A stretch of DNA of 64,000 nucleotides, taken from NCBI RefSeq assembly GCF_028993635.1, contig NZ_CP118631.1:1798001-1862000 (forward strand), in the 5' to 3' direction. Of the stretch, positions 16,659 through 26,053 are shown piece after piece. How positions within the stretch are numbered: position 1 is the stretch's first letter; each line of letters opens with the position of its first letter. The position numbers were made by a program, and so were the translations under genes. The notes below the pieces were generated by a model. The model worked only from the letters and a program-made list of their open reading frames with translations, did not search any database and had not been told where the DNA came from. Source of the DNA: Mucilaginibacter sp. SJ. Lineage in GTDB: Bacteria > Bacteroidota > Bacteroidia > Sphingobacteriales > Sphingobacteriaceae.

Positions 16659-16838
16659 CTGAACCTTGATTTGTCTGATTTTAGGATTATAGGATATTTG
16701 AAAAAGACGGTGATTTCCACGTTTTAAAGATAACCTGATAAAACACGAATATTAACATGGCTCTTCTTTTGATAAGATCAATCCCCGAAAGCATATGATA
16801 TCAAGGAAATCCTCAAATCCTAAAAATCAAGGTTCAGA
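16659..16838. repeat. Inverted heptamer array, GGATT/AATCC word family
   Basis: The left arm (16659-16700) reads TCTGAACCTTGATTTG then GATTTTAG, GATTATAG, GATATTT. The right arm (16799-16838) carries the complement AATCCTC, AAATCCT, AAAAATC, AAGGTTCAGA. The outer 15 bases of the two arms pair perfectly. The same words occur at 21637-21688, 21903-22015 and 50252-50292. Confidence 0.7.
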
Positions 16839-16839
16839 C

Positions 16840-16872
16840 AAAAAAAGCGATGAGGTCATCCCCTATCGCTTC
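16840..16872 (-). terminator. Terminator of gltA
   Basis: On the minus strand GCGAT and ATCGC with part of the GGGG/CCTC arms close a hairpin, followed by seven Ts. It directly abuts GGTTCAGA of the heptamer array; the same composite (GGTTCA + AAAAAAGCGA hairpin) recurs at 21936-21976. Confidence 0.65.
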
Positions 16873-16897
16873 CTTATTTAAGTATTTTTTTTTCTTC

Positions 16898-16932
16898 TAT
16901 GAACTATGATCCATCAACTATGAACCATATAA
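16898..16932. repeat. Heptamer array, TATGAAC word family (gltA 3' end)
   Basis: Five exact 7-bp steps: TATGAAC, TATGATC, CATCAAC, TATGAAC, CATATAA. It ends two bases before the gltA stop codon. The same words form both arms at 34961-35068. Confidence 0.7.
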
Positions 16933-16934
16933 AC

Positions 16935-18221
16935 TTACCGGTTTGCTATATCAACGTATTCTTTAGATGTAGCACCTACATAAATCTGGCGCGGACGACC
17001 GATAGGTTCTTTGTTTTCTTTCATTTCTTTCCATTGAGCAATCCATCCCGGTAAACGGCCAAGAGCAAACAACACGGTGAACATATCAGTTGGGAAGCCT
17101 AAAGCGCGGTAAATGATACCTGAGTAAAAATCAACGTTAGGATAAAGTTTACGCTCAACAAAGTAAGGATCTTTCAGGGCAACCTCTTCCAGTTTTTTGG
17201 CTATTTCCAATACCTCGTCATTAACTCCCAGCTTTTCTAAAATATCGTCGCAGGCTTTTTTAATGATCCTTGCACGGGGATCAAAGTTTTTATAAACGCG
17301 GTGACCAAAACCCATTAAACGGAAAGGATCATTCTTGTCTTTAGCTTTAGCAATCCATTTATCAGTATCGCCACCATCTTCTTTGATCTTCTCCAGCATT
17401 TCAATTACAGCCTGGTTGGCGCCGCCGTGTAACGGCCCCCAAAGCGCTGAAATACCTGCAGATACCGAAGCATAAATATTAGAATCGGACGAACCTACTA
17501 TACGAACGGTAGAAGCAGAACAGTTTTGCTCATGATCGGCATGTAAAATCAATAGCTTGTTCATAGCGTCGATAACCACGGGATCAATCTCCACCTCCTC
17601 TGTACGCTGACCAAAGGTCATGTGCAGGAAGTTGGTAACGTAATCGTATTTATTTTGAGGATAGATAACCGGGTGCCCTAATGATTTTTTATAGATCCAT
17701 GAAACCACGGTAGCCATCTTAGCAAGCATTTTTATAATGCTCTGGTTAAGCTCTTCGGTGGTTTGGGATGGCTTTAATGATTCGGGATAAAAAGCCGATA
17801 ATGCAGATACCAATGACGACAGCTGTCCCATCGGGTGCGATTTTGACGGAAAGCCATCAAAAAACTTTTTCATATCCTCATGCACCAAAGTATGACGGCT
17901 TAGCTCGTACTGGAATGATTTTAGCTTTTCGGCAGATGGCAGCTCGCCATAGATCAGCAAATAGGCAACTTCAATAAATGATGATTTCTCGGCCAATTGC
18001 TCAATTGGATAACCACGATATTTAAGTATTCCCTGCTCGCCATCTAAAAAAGTAATGGCGCTTTTGGTAGCGCCTGTATTTTTGTACCCGATATCAAGTG
18101 TTACATAACCGGTTTGATCGCGAAGCTTAGAAATATCGATTGCCTTTTCACCTTCAGTGCCCTCAATTACCGGGAGCTCAAATGTTTTATCACCAATTTT
18201 TAGTTGTGCTGTTTCCGCCAT
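16935..18221 (-). CDS. gltA: Citrate synthase
   Basis: Condenses acetyl-CoA with oxaloacetate in the TCA cycle. Type II (hexameric) citrate synthase: the catalytic residues are visible as His in WGPLHGGANQA, His in MGFGHRVYKNFDPRA and Asp in NVDFYSG. The C-terminal RPRQIYVG is typical of this class. I chose the ATG at 18221 (MAETAQLKIGDKTFEL), which fits the family start; an in-frame ATG at 18242 would add seven residues. About 428 aa. Monocistronic, ending at a composite array-terminator. Confidence 0.95.
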   Translation of the reverse strand: MAETAQLKIGDKTFELPVIEGTEGEKAIDISKLRDQTGYVTLDIGYKNTGATKSAITFLDGEQGILKYRGYPIEQLAEKSSFIEVAYLLIYGELPSAEKLKSFQYELSRHTLVHEDMKKFFDGFPSKSHPMGQLSSLVSALSAFYPESLKPSQTTEELNQSIIKMLAKMATVVSWIYKKSLGHPVIYPQNKYDYVTNFLHMTFGQRTEEVEIDPVVIDAMNKLLILHADHEQNCSASTVRIVGSSDSNIYASVSAGISALWGPLHGGANQAVIEMLEKIKEDGGDTDKWIAKAKDKNDPFRLMGFGHRVYKNFDPRARIIKKACDDILEKLGVNDEVLEIAKKLEEVALKDPYFVERKLYPNVDFYSGIIYRALGFPTDMFTVLFALGRLPGWIAQWKEMKENKEPIGRPRQIYVGATSKEYVDIANR

Positions 18222-18353
18222 AGAAATTTGTATCTGCAACAAATGTAAATAAATCTGCGTATTAATAACCGCTAATATAATTTACTGTTTGTAAAAATTT
18301 TCGGCCAAATTTATTATTTTACAACCTGTATTTGTGTTTATAGACGTTAATAA

Positions 18354-21300
18354 TTGATTAAAAAATTACTGCAAACCATGTCGTTAAAAGGTAACTCATT
18401 GGTAATGATCCAAAACGAAGCTACCGTTTACCGCCTTTTACTCATAGGCTTATTTATTGCAAGTCCCTCGTTACATTATCTTTGCTTCAACAATTCTTAC
18501 GATCCTTTTTGGCTAAGGGCTATAAACTGTTTTTTTTGTGCTATCACGCTATTTTTTTCTTTCATTAACAATAAGCTTTTTTATAAAGCGGGGATCTTTG
18601 CTACCGTTTTGTCTTTCCTGGTCATAAACAACTGCATTTTACTTGGCAAAAACGGGTTTGAACATGTGTACCTGTTTAGCGCAATAACCATTTTTATTGC
18701 CTTAACCCTTTTTTGCAAAAAAAGCAGGGAATTCATAATTATCTGCGAAGCTAACCTTGCGGCTATTATAACCGCCTATTTTACCGCGCCCAGGCTTGCC
18801 ATTTCACCCGCGGTGCTGATAGTACTTATTTTGGTTTTCACTGTAATAGCCTATGTTTCATTTTTAGTGGTAATGGCTTATCAATACCAGCTAAAAAATG
18901 CTGTTGATAATGTGATGAAGCTTAATCAAAGCCTTATGACTAATGATGCCAAGCTGCGTGAAAGCCGCAATCATCTCAACGCGCTTATCAACTCGCTAAA
19001 TGACATCATTTTTGAATTTGATGAAAGCAAAACCTGTATTAACGTATGGTTTAATGAAATGACCGAGCGTATAGTTGATCCGCGGATAGCGATTGGCAAA
19101 ACACTCGACAAGGTAGTAGGCCCGCAAAAAGCCGAAAAGTATGACAGGGCCTTAAACTACGTGATAGAAAACCGCAAACCCATATCAATAGAGTTTTTAT
19201 CTGATTATGACAGCGGGCATTCCTTTACAGCTAACTTTACTCCCGTATTTGATAAAACAACAGGTTATACCGGCCGGATTTCGGCTTCGGTAGTGGATAT
19301 AACCGAACAAAAGAAATATGAACGGGCCCTTAAAGAAAACGAAGACCTGTTACTGGAAGCTCAAAACATTGCTAAAATAGGCAACTGGTGGTATGACCAT
19401 GAGAGTAAGGAAACGTTTTGGTCGGCCAACCTCAATAACCTGCTCGAAATTGAAGATATTCCAGCCGGCATGAACCGCTTTCAATATTACATGAGCCTGG
19501 TACATCCCGACGACAGGGAGAACGTTTTTGAATACCTTGCGTCCATCCGTACAACAACACAAAACCAACTCGAGCATAAATTTATCACACCGGCTGGCAA
19601 CTTAAAATATATCAGGATCCAACGAGGCGAAAAGAAATTACTGTCAGACACAGCTACGCGCACATTTGGTATTATCCAGGATATTACCGACGCCCGCCTT
19701 GCCGATAAAGCGGTTAAACTAAGCCAGCTTGAACTGATGGAAGCCCAGGCCATTGCTAAAATAGGCAACTGGAAATATGATGTAGCGTCGCGTCGCCTTT
19801 CCTGGTCGGAAGAGTTGAACAGCATTTATGAGCTTGATCAAGGTACGTCATCGTGCCAGCGCTGTTTTATAAAGTTGCTGCTTAAGTATGTACATCCTAA
19901 CGACAGGTTTATTGTCAGGAGCTTACTGCGTAACAGGTTAAGCAACATGGATTCATCCTATGAATACCGCATTATAACTCCGGGGGGCATCATCAAGCAC
20001 CTGGCCATTATAGCCGGCAAACGCCTGTATAATGAAGATGGCAGTGTACGTAAAATTATAGGCACCCTGCAGGATATTACAAAACGCAAACAGGCCGAGC
20101 TTGATTTCAGAAGCGTCGAAAGCAAATACCGGCGGGTGTTAGAAACCGTTAACATGGTAGCCATAACAGTTAATGGCAGCGGTATTGTTACCTTTTGCAA
20201 TAAATACCTGGCAAACCTGGTAGGATATACCCAGACCGAGATCATCGGCATGAATTGGATGGACAATTTTATTCCCGATGACCTGAAAGATTTTTTAAGG
20301 AGCTGGTTTATAAATGACAGTTTTTTGCCGCATTACATAAACCCCATTATTTGCCGTAACGGCGAGCAACGGATCATAAGCTGGCAAAACACAGTATTTT
20401 ATGATGAGAACGGCGTTTTTAAAGAGACTACAGCACTTGGCGAAGATATAACAGACCAGGAGAAAGCGCGGCAAGACCTGATCTGGGCTAAGGAAATGGC
20501 CGAAAAGTCGTCTAAGTTCAAGTCGGAATTTTTATCCATCATGAGCCATGAGATCCGTACGCCGATGAACGCGGTTATTGGCACAACCAACCTGCTGCTT
20601 GACGAAAACCCAAGGCCCGAACAGATGGAATACCTCAATACGCTCAAGTTTTCGGGCGAAAATCTGCTGGCCATCATCAATGACATTTTAGATTATAATA
20701 AGATTGAGGCCGGCAAACTGGAACTAAATAACTCAAGGTTCAACATTCACCAGCTAATTCATAAAATAAAGCAATCTTTTGAGCCAAAGGCCGCCGAAAA
20801 AGAACTAACGCTTCAATTGATAACAGATGATACTATTCCCGGAGATTTAATGGGCGATGCCATGCGGCTGAGCCAGGTACTTAATAACCTGATCAGCAAT
20901 GCCATTAAATTTACACATACAGGTAAGGTTATTATCCGGTTGGATAAGGATGTGATAACCCCAAACACCGTTAATATTAAATTTGCGGTTACCGATACAG
21001 GCATAGGCATTTCGCCCGGAAGCTTCAACATTGTTTTTGATCCTTTTATGCAGGACCAACAGGTGATTGACAATAACTATGGAGGCACCGGCTTAGGCCT
21101 CGCTATCACCAAACGGCTGGTTGAGCTGCATAAAGGTTCAATTGCTGTATCAAGCGAACTGGGTAAGGGTACCACATTTAGTTTTGCTATAAATTTCACT
21201 CTCGCCCCCGAAGCCGCCGCCCTGAAACAGGTTATTGTTACGGCTAATACTCCAGACAACAACTTACAGGGCATGAATATTTTACTTGTTGACGACAACA

Positions 21301-21635
21301 AAATGAACCTGATGATAGCCGGTAAATTTTTGAGGCGCTGGAATGCCCAGGTTCAAGAAGCATCAAATGGGCAAATAGCTGTCGACCTGGTTAACCAAAA
21401 TTCCTATGACCTTATTATTATGGACCTGCAGATGCCCGTTATGAACGGCTTTGAAGCAACGGCCATCATTAAACAAACACAGCCCGATTTGCCTATCATA
21501 GCCCTCACGGCCGACGCCATGCCCGAAACCTACCAACAAGCGCTGGAAGCGGGTATGTGTGATTATCTGACTAAACCTTTTGTCCCGGAAGTACTGTACA
21601 GCAAATTAGCAAAACATATCAAACAATCAGCGTGA
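18354..21635 (+). CDS. Membrane-bound multi-PAS hybrid sensor histidine kinase
   Basis: Signal-transducing kinase, 1093 aa. About six hydrophobic segments (residues ~25-185) form a membrane sensor or anchor, followed by a coiled coil and four PAS-type domains (~205-325, 330-455, 460-585, 595-705). Two of the PAS domains start with the twin motif AQNIAKIGNW / AQAIAKIGNW. Then HisKA with phospho-acceptor His732 in MSHEIRTPMNAVIG, HATPase_c with DTGIGIS and GGTGLGLAITKRL, and a C-terminal receiver with Asp1024 in IMDLQMPVMNG. It starts at TTG 18354, or at ATG 18378, which is eight codons in. No output domain or partner is next to it; a shorter paralogous kinase is at 38499. It is probably part of a phosphorelay. 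Confidence 0.92.
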   Translation: MIKKLLQTMSLKGNSLVMIQNEATVYRLLLIGLFIASPSLHYLCFNNSYDPFWLRAINCFFCAITLFFSFINNKLFYKAGIFATVLSFLVINNCILLGKNGFEHVYLFSAITIFIALTLFCKKSREFIIICEANLAAIITAYFTAPRLAISPAVLIVLILVFTVIAYVSFLVVMAYQYQLKNAVDNVMKLNQSLMTNDAKLRESRNHLNALINSLNDIIFEFDESKTCINVWFNEMTERIVDPRIAIGKTLDKVVGPQKAEKYDRALNYVIENRKPISIEFLSDYDSGHSFTANFTPVFDKTTGYTGRISASVVDITEQKKYERALKENEDLLLEAQNIAKIGNWWYDHESKETFWSANLNNLLEIEDIPAGMNRFQYYMSLVHPDDRENVFEYLASIRTTTQNQLEHKFITPAGNLKYIRIQRGEKKLLSDTATRTFGIIQDITDARLADKAVKLSQLELMEAQAIAKIGNWKYDVASRRLSWSEELNSIYELDQGTSSCQRCFIKLLLKYVHPNDRFIVRSLLRNRLSNMDSSYEYRIITPGGIIKHLAIIAGKRLYNEDGSVRKIIGTLQDITKRKQAELDFRSVESKYRRVLETVNMVAITVNGSGIVTFCNKYLANLVGYTQTEIIGMNWMDNFIPDDLKDFLRSWFINDSFLPHYINPIICRNGEQRIISWQNTVFYDENGVFKETTALGEDITDQEKARQDLIWAKEMAEKSSKFKSEFLSIMSHEIRTPMNAVIGTTNLLLDENPRPEQMEYLNTLKFSGENLLAIINDILDYNKIEAGKLELNNSRFNIHQLIHKIKQSFEPKAAEKELTLQLITDDTIPGDLMGDAMRLSQVLNNLISNAIKFTHTGKVIIRLDKDVITPNTVNIKFAVTDTGIGISPGSFNIVFDPFMQDQQVIDNNYGGTGLGLAITKRLVELHKGSIAVSSELGKGTTFSFAINFTLAPEAAALKQVIVTANTPDNNLQGMNILLVDDNKMNLMIAGKFLRRWNAQVQEASNGQIAVDLVNQNSYDLIIMDLQMPVMNGFEATAIIKQTQPDLPIIALTADAMPETYQQALEAGMCDYLTKPFVPEVLYSKLAKHIKQSA

Positions 21636-21636
21636 G

Positions 21637-21688
21637 TTTGATTTGGGATTTCGGATTTTCGACTTCGGATTTATTATTTTTGGATTTT
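21637..21688. repeat. Heptamer array, GGATT word family
   Basis: Just after the kinase stop: GATTTGG, GATTTCG, GATTTTC, GACTTCG, GATTTAT, exact 7-bp steps. No obvious complementary arm other than a short GAACATCGAAATC. Confidence 0.6.
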
Positions 21689-21902
21689 GAACATCGAAAT
21701 CACCTGCTGTTTGAAAAGTCTCTGCCCCGCTATTCGAAGTCTCTGACTTCGAATTAGCTATGCCTGGAGTTTGTAACTCCAGCCCTACACACTAACGAGA
21801 TCATGTCACAATAGCCTATGTGTGTGGTTGCAAACTACATACATAAATCGTCCGCACACGAAGTCTACGGGCAGCGAAGCGATCAGTATGCAAATCGCTT
21901 GA
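21689..21902. other. Spacer with small palindromes, no gene
   Basis: Contains GAAGTCTCTGACTTC and CTGGAGTTTGTAACTCCAG palindromes (about 21738-21782), the latter a motif I know as a dispersed intergenic palindrome. No coding signal is seen. Confidence 0.45.
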
Positions 21903-22015
21903 AATATCATAAAATCCTTCAATCATGAAAAACATGGTTCACAACAAAAAAGCGACAGGTATCCCCATCGCTTTTAAAATATCATGAAATCCCTGAATCA
22001 TGAAAATCAGGGTTC
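21903..22015. repeat. Heptamer array (AATCATGAAA words) flanking a terminator
   Basis: Left block: AATATCA, TAAAATC, CTTCAAT, CATGAAA, AACATGG, TTCA. Right block: AATATCA, TGAAATC, CCTGAAT, CATGAAA, ATCAGGG, TTCAG. Unlike the other loci the two blocks are direct repeats, with the hairpin at 21945-21976 between them. Confidence 0.65.
21945..21976 (-). terminator. Terminator of the DUF3347 gene
   Basis: On the minus strand AAAAGCGATGGGG and CCTGTCGCTTTTTT form a hairpin with a T run, 46 bases after the stop at 22022. The sequence parallels the gltA terminator. Confidence 0.6.
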
Positions 22016-22021
22016 AGTTTT

Positions 22022-22549
22022 TTAGTTAATCTGCTCTTTCACCGTTCCGCACTCTTTCATATGCTCAGGGAAATACGGATTTACAATAGGTTTGGTAGAT
22101 GAAAGCCAGTAGCCCCCTTTTCCCCCATCGGCCATCGGGCAAAAATCAACATAAATTGGCGCCGACTTAAATTTCGCACCTTTTACCAAAGCGATGACAT
22201 CTTTACTTAATACCAAAAACGCCTCCCGCTGGGCTTTAATATCTGCTGCGTTGCTTATCTGGTGTGCTACAGCAGCTGTTTCGCTGCAACCTTTTATACC
22301 CGAAAGCTTACCTTCCAAAGCTGTGGCGGCTGTTTTTATGCCAGCGGGGTCCGATTTAATGAACTCGTCTTTTAAAGCGATATAAGCCTTAAAAACATCA
22401 CTGGTGTTACCTGTATCCGCAACCTGGGCTTCGGCAGGTTTAATAGCAGTTGTATCTGTTTTAGCAGTATCCTGTTGTTTGGCAGGCTGATTACATGCAG
22501 CGGCAACAGCTAAAGCCGCTAAAAAACAAAATCCTTTAATTATTTTCAT
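22022..22549 (-). CDS. DUF3347 domain lipoprotein
   Basis: Envelope lipoprotein of uncertain role, 175 aa. The signal has a lipobox ending VAAACNQPA (Cys ~19) and then a Thr/Lys/Gln-rich linker. Residues ~50-130 form a helical DUF3347 domain. The C-terminus YVDFCPMADGGKGGYW then NPYFPEHMKECG carries a conserved Cys/Met/His set like that next to copper-efflux (CusB-type) proteins, so metal binding is possible. It starts seven bases after the MacB-like permease stop, so the two are co-transcribed. Confidence 0.8.
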   Translation of the reverse strand: MKIIKGFCFLAALAVAAACNQPAKQQDTAKTDTTAIKPAEAQVADTGNTSDVFKAYIALKDEFIKSDPAGIKTAATALEGKLSGIKGCSETAAVAHQISNAADIKAQREAFLVLSKDVIALVKGAKFKSAPIYVDFCPMADGGKGGYWLSSTKPIVNPYFPEHMKECGTVKEQIN

Positions 22550-22556
22550 ATTACAA

Positions 22557-23804
22557 TTAGTTTGTGCGGATAGCTTCTACCGGGTCCAGCCTCGAGGCTG
22601 AATACGCGGGAATAATGCCAGCTATTACCCCTATGATAATTGAATAGCTTAAGCCCCGTGTAACATTAGCGGCATCAAGTATTACCTGTACATCTAAAGT
22701 GGCCTTTACGGCAAACGTGGCCAGATATACAAAAAACAACCCGATGATCCCGCCCACGAAACAAAGCAAAACCGATTCAATTAAAAACTGCAATAATATG
22801 AAATAGTTTTTAGCCCCTAATGATTTTTGTATCCCTATGATATTGGTGCGTTCCTTTACCGATACGAACATGATATTGGCGATACCAAAACCACCAACCA
22901 AAATCGAGAACCCGCCAATGATAGCACCGGCAATGTTAACCACTTTAAAAAGATCGTCGAGTTGTTGGGTGATCATGGTTGTACGGTTTAACGAAAAATT
23001 ATCATCAGCGCCGGGCCTTAACCTCCTGATCGAACGCATAAGCCCTTTTATCTCGCTTTCAACATCATCGGTCGGGATTCCTTTTTTACCGCGCACAATA
23101 ATTGAAGGGCCATATTTTGAACTCTGGATGTCAATTAAATTGCGGGCAAAGTTAAGGGGCAGCAGCACCTCCTTATCTGTGGAGATCCCCAGCATATCCT
23201 TACCCTGTTTTGAAAACACGCCTACAATGGTCACATACCGCCCCATCACCTTGATCTGCTTACCTATGGCATCGCCATCGGGGAAAAGGGCCTGGGCTAT
23301 ATCATAACCGATATCGGTTATAGGCGCCCCGGTTTTTGATTCCATTTCGGTAAAGTAACGACCGCTCTCAAGGTCAAAGTTCCAGGTTTTGTCATGATCC
23401 TGCGATGCAGCATCCACCTGGGCGCCTTCAACCGTGTTGCTTTTATACTTTATGGTGCGGTTATCAATATTTATTTCGTATGATAATGCCTCGGCAGTTG
23501 TGATACGGCGCGAAAGCTCGTTAAAATCGCGAAGGTCAGATTCAGGCCTTTGCAGGTATTTCCACCAGGGGAAATCGCTCCCGCCTACCCATGGCCACTT
23601 TTGCACATATATACTGTTATTACCCAGCTTATTAACACTGTTTTGCAGGTTATTACGCAGGGTATCAACTGCCGATTGTACAGCTATGATAGTAAATATA
23701 CCAATGGTTACCCCAAGTAATGACAGCAACGTACGTGTTTTGTTCTGCCGCAGGGCATCGCCGGCAAACAAAAAACTTTCCCTTAAAAGTTTTAAAAAAA
23801 GCAT
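22557..23804 (-). CDS. MacB/FtsX-type ABC transporter permease
   Basis: Inner-membrane permease of a MacB-like mechanotransmission exporter, 415 aa. The N-terminus has LRQNKTRTLLSLLGVTIGIF with TM1 (~20-45), a large periplasmic MacB_PCD domain (~50-275) and three C-terminal FtsX helices (~285-310, 335-362, 378-400), ending in the typical YSASRLDPVEAIRTN. No ATPase is adjacent; the ATPase at 31855 could partner it but is 8 kb away. It is co-transcribed with the DUF3347 lipoprotein and divergent from queA. Confidence 0.88.
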   Translation of the reverse strand: MLFLKLLRESFLFAGDALRQNKTRTLLSLLGVTIGIFTIIAVQSAVDTLRNNLQNSVNKLGNNSIYVQKWPWVGGSDFPWWKYLQRPESDLRDFNELSRRITTAEALSYEINIDNRTIKYKSNTVEGAQVDAASQDHDKTWNFDLESGRYFTEMESKTGAPITDIGYDIAQALFPDGDAIGKQIKVMGRYVTIVGVFSKQGKDMLGISTDKEVLLPLNFARNLIDIQSSKYGPSIIVRGKKGIPTDDVESEIKGLMRSIRRLRPGADDNFSLNRTTMITQQLDDLFKVVNIAGAIIGGFSILVGGFGIANIMFVSVKERTNIIGIQKSLGAKNYFILLQFLIESVLLCFVGGIIGLFFVYLATFAVKATLDVQVILDAANVTRGLSYSIIIGVIAGIIPAYSASRLDPVEAIRTN

Positions 23805-24027
23805 ATAACTTATTTTGATCTTACTTGTTAATCAATCCTTATTGCATGGTTAGCGCGTGGAGGTAATAAAATAACGGGCGCTTTTATTGCTGATACGTTA
23901 AACCGCCTGCTCATATTTTTTTTAGACAACAGTACATGATTTAAGTTACAGTATTTTGCAATTAATATAACGGTAGTGTAATTAAACTGCTTCTTAAAAA
24001 AATCTGTTAAATTAACAAAAAAATTCG

Positions 24028-24035
24028 TACATTTG
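24028..24035 (+). promoter_or_regulatory. Putative -7 promoter element of queA
   Basis: TACATTTGCGCCC matches TAnnTTTG, 28 bases before the ATG at 24063. No clear -33 TTG is seen. Confidence 0.5.
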
Positions 24036-24062
24036 CGCCCTTGAAAATTCATAAAAACAAGC

Positions 24063-25112
24063 ATGAAATTATCTCAATTTAAATTCAACTTACCTGAATC
24101 CCTTATCGCCCATACACCCTCTGCCACCCGCGATGAATCACGTTTAATGGTTTTACACAAAGATTCGGGCAAAATTGAGCATAAAATATTTAAAGACGTG
24201 CTGGATTATTTTGATGATAAGGATGTAATGATCCTTAATAATACTAAAGTTTTCCCTGCCCGTTTATATGGCAACAAAGAAAAAACCGGTGCTACTATCG
24301 AAGTATTTTTGCTGCGCGAGTTGAATAAAGAATTGCGTTTATGGGATGTACTGGTTGATCCGGCCCGTAAAATACGCGTAGGTAATAAATTATATTTTGG
24401 CGATGACGATTTGCTGATTGCAGAAGTTGTTGACAACACCACTTCACGCGGCCGTACCATCCGCTTTTTGTTTGACGGTACCGACGAAGAATTCCGTCGC
24501 AACGTTGAAATTTTAGGTGAAACACCGCTGCCTAAATACATTAAACGCAAAGCTACCGCCGAAGATAAAGAGCGTTACCAAACCATTTTCGCTAAACACG
24601 AAGGTGCTGTTGCAGCTCCTACAGCCGGGTTACATTTTAGCCGCGAGCTTATGAAACGCCTTGAATTAAAAGGCGTTGACTTTGCAGAAGTTACTTTGCA
24701 CGTTGGTTTGGGTACCTTCCGCCCCGTTGAGGTTGAGGATTTAACCAAACACAAAATGGATTCGGAGCAATTTATCATTGAGCAAAAACAAGCTGATATT
24801 GTAAACCGCGGCATTGAACGCAAAGCACGGATCTGTGCAGTGGGCACAACTTCAATGCGTGCCATTGAATCGGCTGTATCGGCAAACAAAACCCTGAAAG
24901 CTGCTAACGACTGGACCAGCAAGTTCATCTTCCCGCCGTATGATTTCAGCATTGCCAACTCAATGATCACCAACTTCCATACTCCTGAGTCAACACTATT
25001 GATGATGATTTCGGCATTTGGCGGTTACGAACACGTAATGAATGCATACGAAATTGCCGTAAAAGAAAAATATCGTTTTTACAGCTATGGTGATGCTATG
25101 CTGATCATCTAA
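24063..25112 (+). CDS. queA: S-adenosylmethionine:tRNA ribosyltransferase-isomerase
   Basis: Transfers and isomerises the ribosyl part of SAM onto preQ1 in tRNA, giving epoxyqueuosine. Family features: start [20 protein letters not shown] (F-x-LPxxLIA), [17 protein letters not shown], the conserved PTAGLHFS segment near 185, [13 protein letters not shown] near 215, and [11 protein letters not shown] near 260. Length 349 aa is normal. It is preceded by a housekeeping-type promoter and followed by a hairpin made of heptamer repeats. Confidence 0.96.
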   Translation: MKLSQFKFNLPESLIAHTPSATRDESRLMVLHKDSGKIEHKIFKDVLDYFDDKDVMILNNTKVFPARLYGNKEKTGATIEVFLLRELNKELRLWDVLVDPARKIRVGNKLYFGDDDLLIAEVVDNTTSRGRTIRFLFDGTDEEFRRNVEILGETPLPKYIKRKATAEDKERYQTIFAKHEGAVAAPTAGLHFSRELMKRLELKGVDFAEVTLHVGLGTFRPVEVEDLTKHKMDSEQFIIEQKQADIVNRGIERKARICAVGTTSMRAIESAVSANKTLKAANDWTSKFIFPPYDFSIANSMITNFHTPESTLLMMISAFGGYEHVMNAYEIAVKEKYRFYSYGDAMLII

Positions 25113-25119
25113 TTTTCTT

Positions 25120-25330
25120 AGATGTGAGATATGAGATTTGAGATATGAGACCATGGTTTCATATCTCATTTTTTTGTAGTTTATTAGATCTGAGACATTA
25201 GATGTGAGATTTGAGACATTCTATTTGTTTTCAGATCTGATTTTTTTGCAGGCAATTTTGTTAGATATTAGTTAACTTAAATTATGACAACGTCCAATCT
25301 CACATCTCATATCTCACATCTCACATCTCA
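25120..25330. repeat. Inverted heptamer array, GAGATnT/CTCACAT words, running into ispD
   Basis: Left words: GATGTGA, GATATGA, GATTTGA, GATATGA (25121-25148), again GATGTGA, GATTTGA at 25201-25214. The complementary arm CTCACAT, CTCATAT, CTCACAT, CTCACAT, CTCAAAA lies at 25299-25333, inside the ispD reading frame. Inner hairpins also form terminators. Confidence 0.8.
25139..25178 (+). terminator. Terminator of queA built from heptamer repeats
   Basis: TGAGATATGA and TCATATCTCA pair around ACCATGGT, followed by seven Ts. It lies 27 bases after the queA stop. A second stem AGATCTGA/TCAGATCT followed by seven Ts is at 25186-25248. Confidence 0.7.
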
Positions 25331-26012
25331 AAACAAAAACTACGTTATCATAGTAGCTGGGGGTTCGGGCAGCCGGATGCAATCGGCGGTACCTAAACAA
25401 TTTTTACTGCTTAACGGCAAGCCCGTTTTAATGCATACTATTGAAGCCTTTGAGCAATCGGAGGCGAAACCAGCCATTATACTGGTTTTACCAGCAACTT
25501 ACCATACTTACTGGCAGCAATTGATTCAGGAATATTCATTTACCATTTCCCATCAGTTGGTTACGGGCGGAGAAACCCGTTTTCATTCGGTTAAAAACGG
25601 GCTTAACCTGATTACCGACCAGGAAGCCTTGGTTGCCGTACAGGATGCCGTACGGCCGCTTACTGCACCCTATATTATTGATGAAGCTTACCAATGCGCC
25701 GCTAAGCATGGCACGGCCGTAGTGGCCGTTAAAAGCCGCGATTCGATACGCCAGGTAAAAGAAGGGTGGTCGGTAAGCCTGGTCAGGGATGAGATTTACC
25801 TGGTGCAAACCCCGCAAACCTTCAGGGCCTCGCTATTAAGAAAAGCTTATGAACAACCATTTGATACCAGGTTTACCGATGATGCCAGCGTTGTTGAGCA
25901 ATATGGTGCCGAAATAAAACTTACCGAAGGCGATCATAGCAACATCAAGATCACCTTCCCCGAAGATATCGCCATTGCCGAACTGCTTTTAAGCAAAAAG
26001 CCACAGCTATAA
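25284..26012 (+). CDS. ispD: 2-C-methyl-D-erythritol 4-phosphate cytidylyltransferase
   Basis: Makes CDP-methylerythritol in the non-mevalonate isoprenoid pathway. The CTP-binding loop VAGGSGSRM with Lys in PKQFL, the VQDAVRPL segment and the C-terminal TDDASVVEQYG are all present. The family normally starts close to the first strand (here KNYVIIVAGG), but the only usable start, ATG 25284, adds about 17 residues (MTTSNLTSHISHLTSQN) encoded by a heptamer array. No ATG, GTG or TTG lies between the array and the catalytic loop. 242 aa, with a terminator at its 3' end. Confidence 0.93.
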   Translation: MTTSNLTSHISHLTSQNKNYVIIVAGGSGSRMQSAVPKQFLLLNGKPVLMHTIEAFEQSEAKPAIILVLPATYHTYWQQLIQEYSFTISHQLVTGGETRFHSVKNGLNLITDQEALVAVQDAVRPLTAPYIIDEAYQCAAKHGTAVVAVKSRDSIRQVKEGWSVSLVRDEIYLVQTPQTFRASLLRKAYEQPFDTRFTDDASVVEQYGAEIKLTEGDHSNIKITFPEDIAIAELLLSKKPQL

Positions 26013-26027
26013 CGTCTGCGGCTTTTT
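25995..26027 (+). terminator. Terminator of ispD
   Basis: AAAAAGCCACAG and CTGCGGCTTTTT pair with one mismatch; the stem begins inside the last codons and ends in a five-T run. Confidence 0.7.
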
Positions 26028-26053
26028 CGATTTGCAATACAAGGTTAAATTTG

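Noticed and set aside
23828..24064. Minus-strand frame of 78 codons between the permease and queA
   Set aside because: It covers the queA promoter, has no recognised pattern and is AT-driven; not supported as a gene.
24206..24973. Minus-strand frames antisense to queA
   Set aside because: queA motifs are intact on the plus strand; these are shadows.
25120..25330. Possible CRISPR-like array
   Set aside because: The repeat unit is only 7 bp with no spacers of even length, and no cas genes are in the window.
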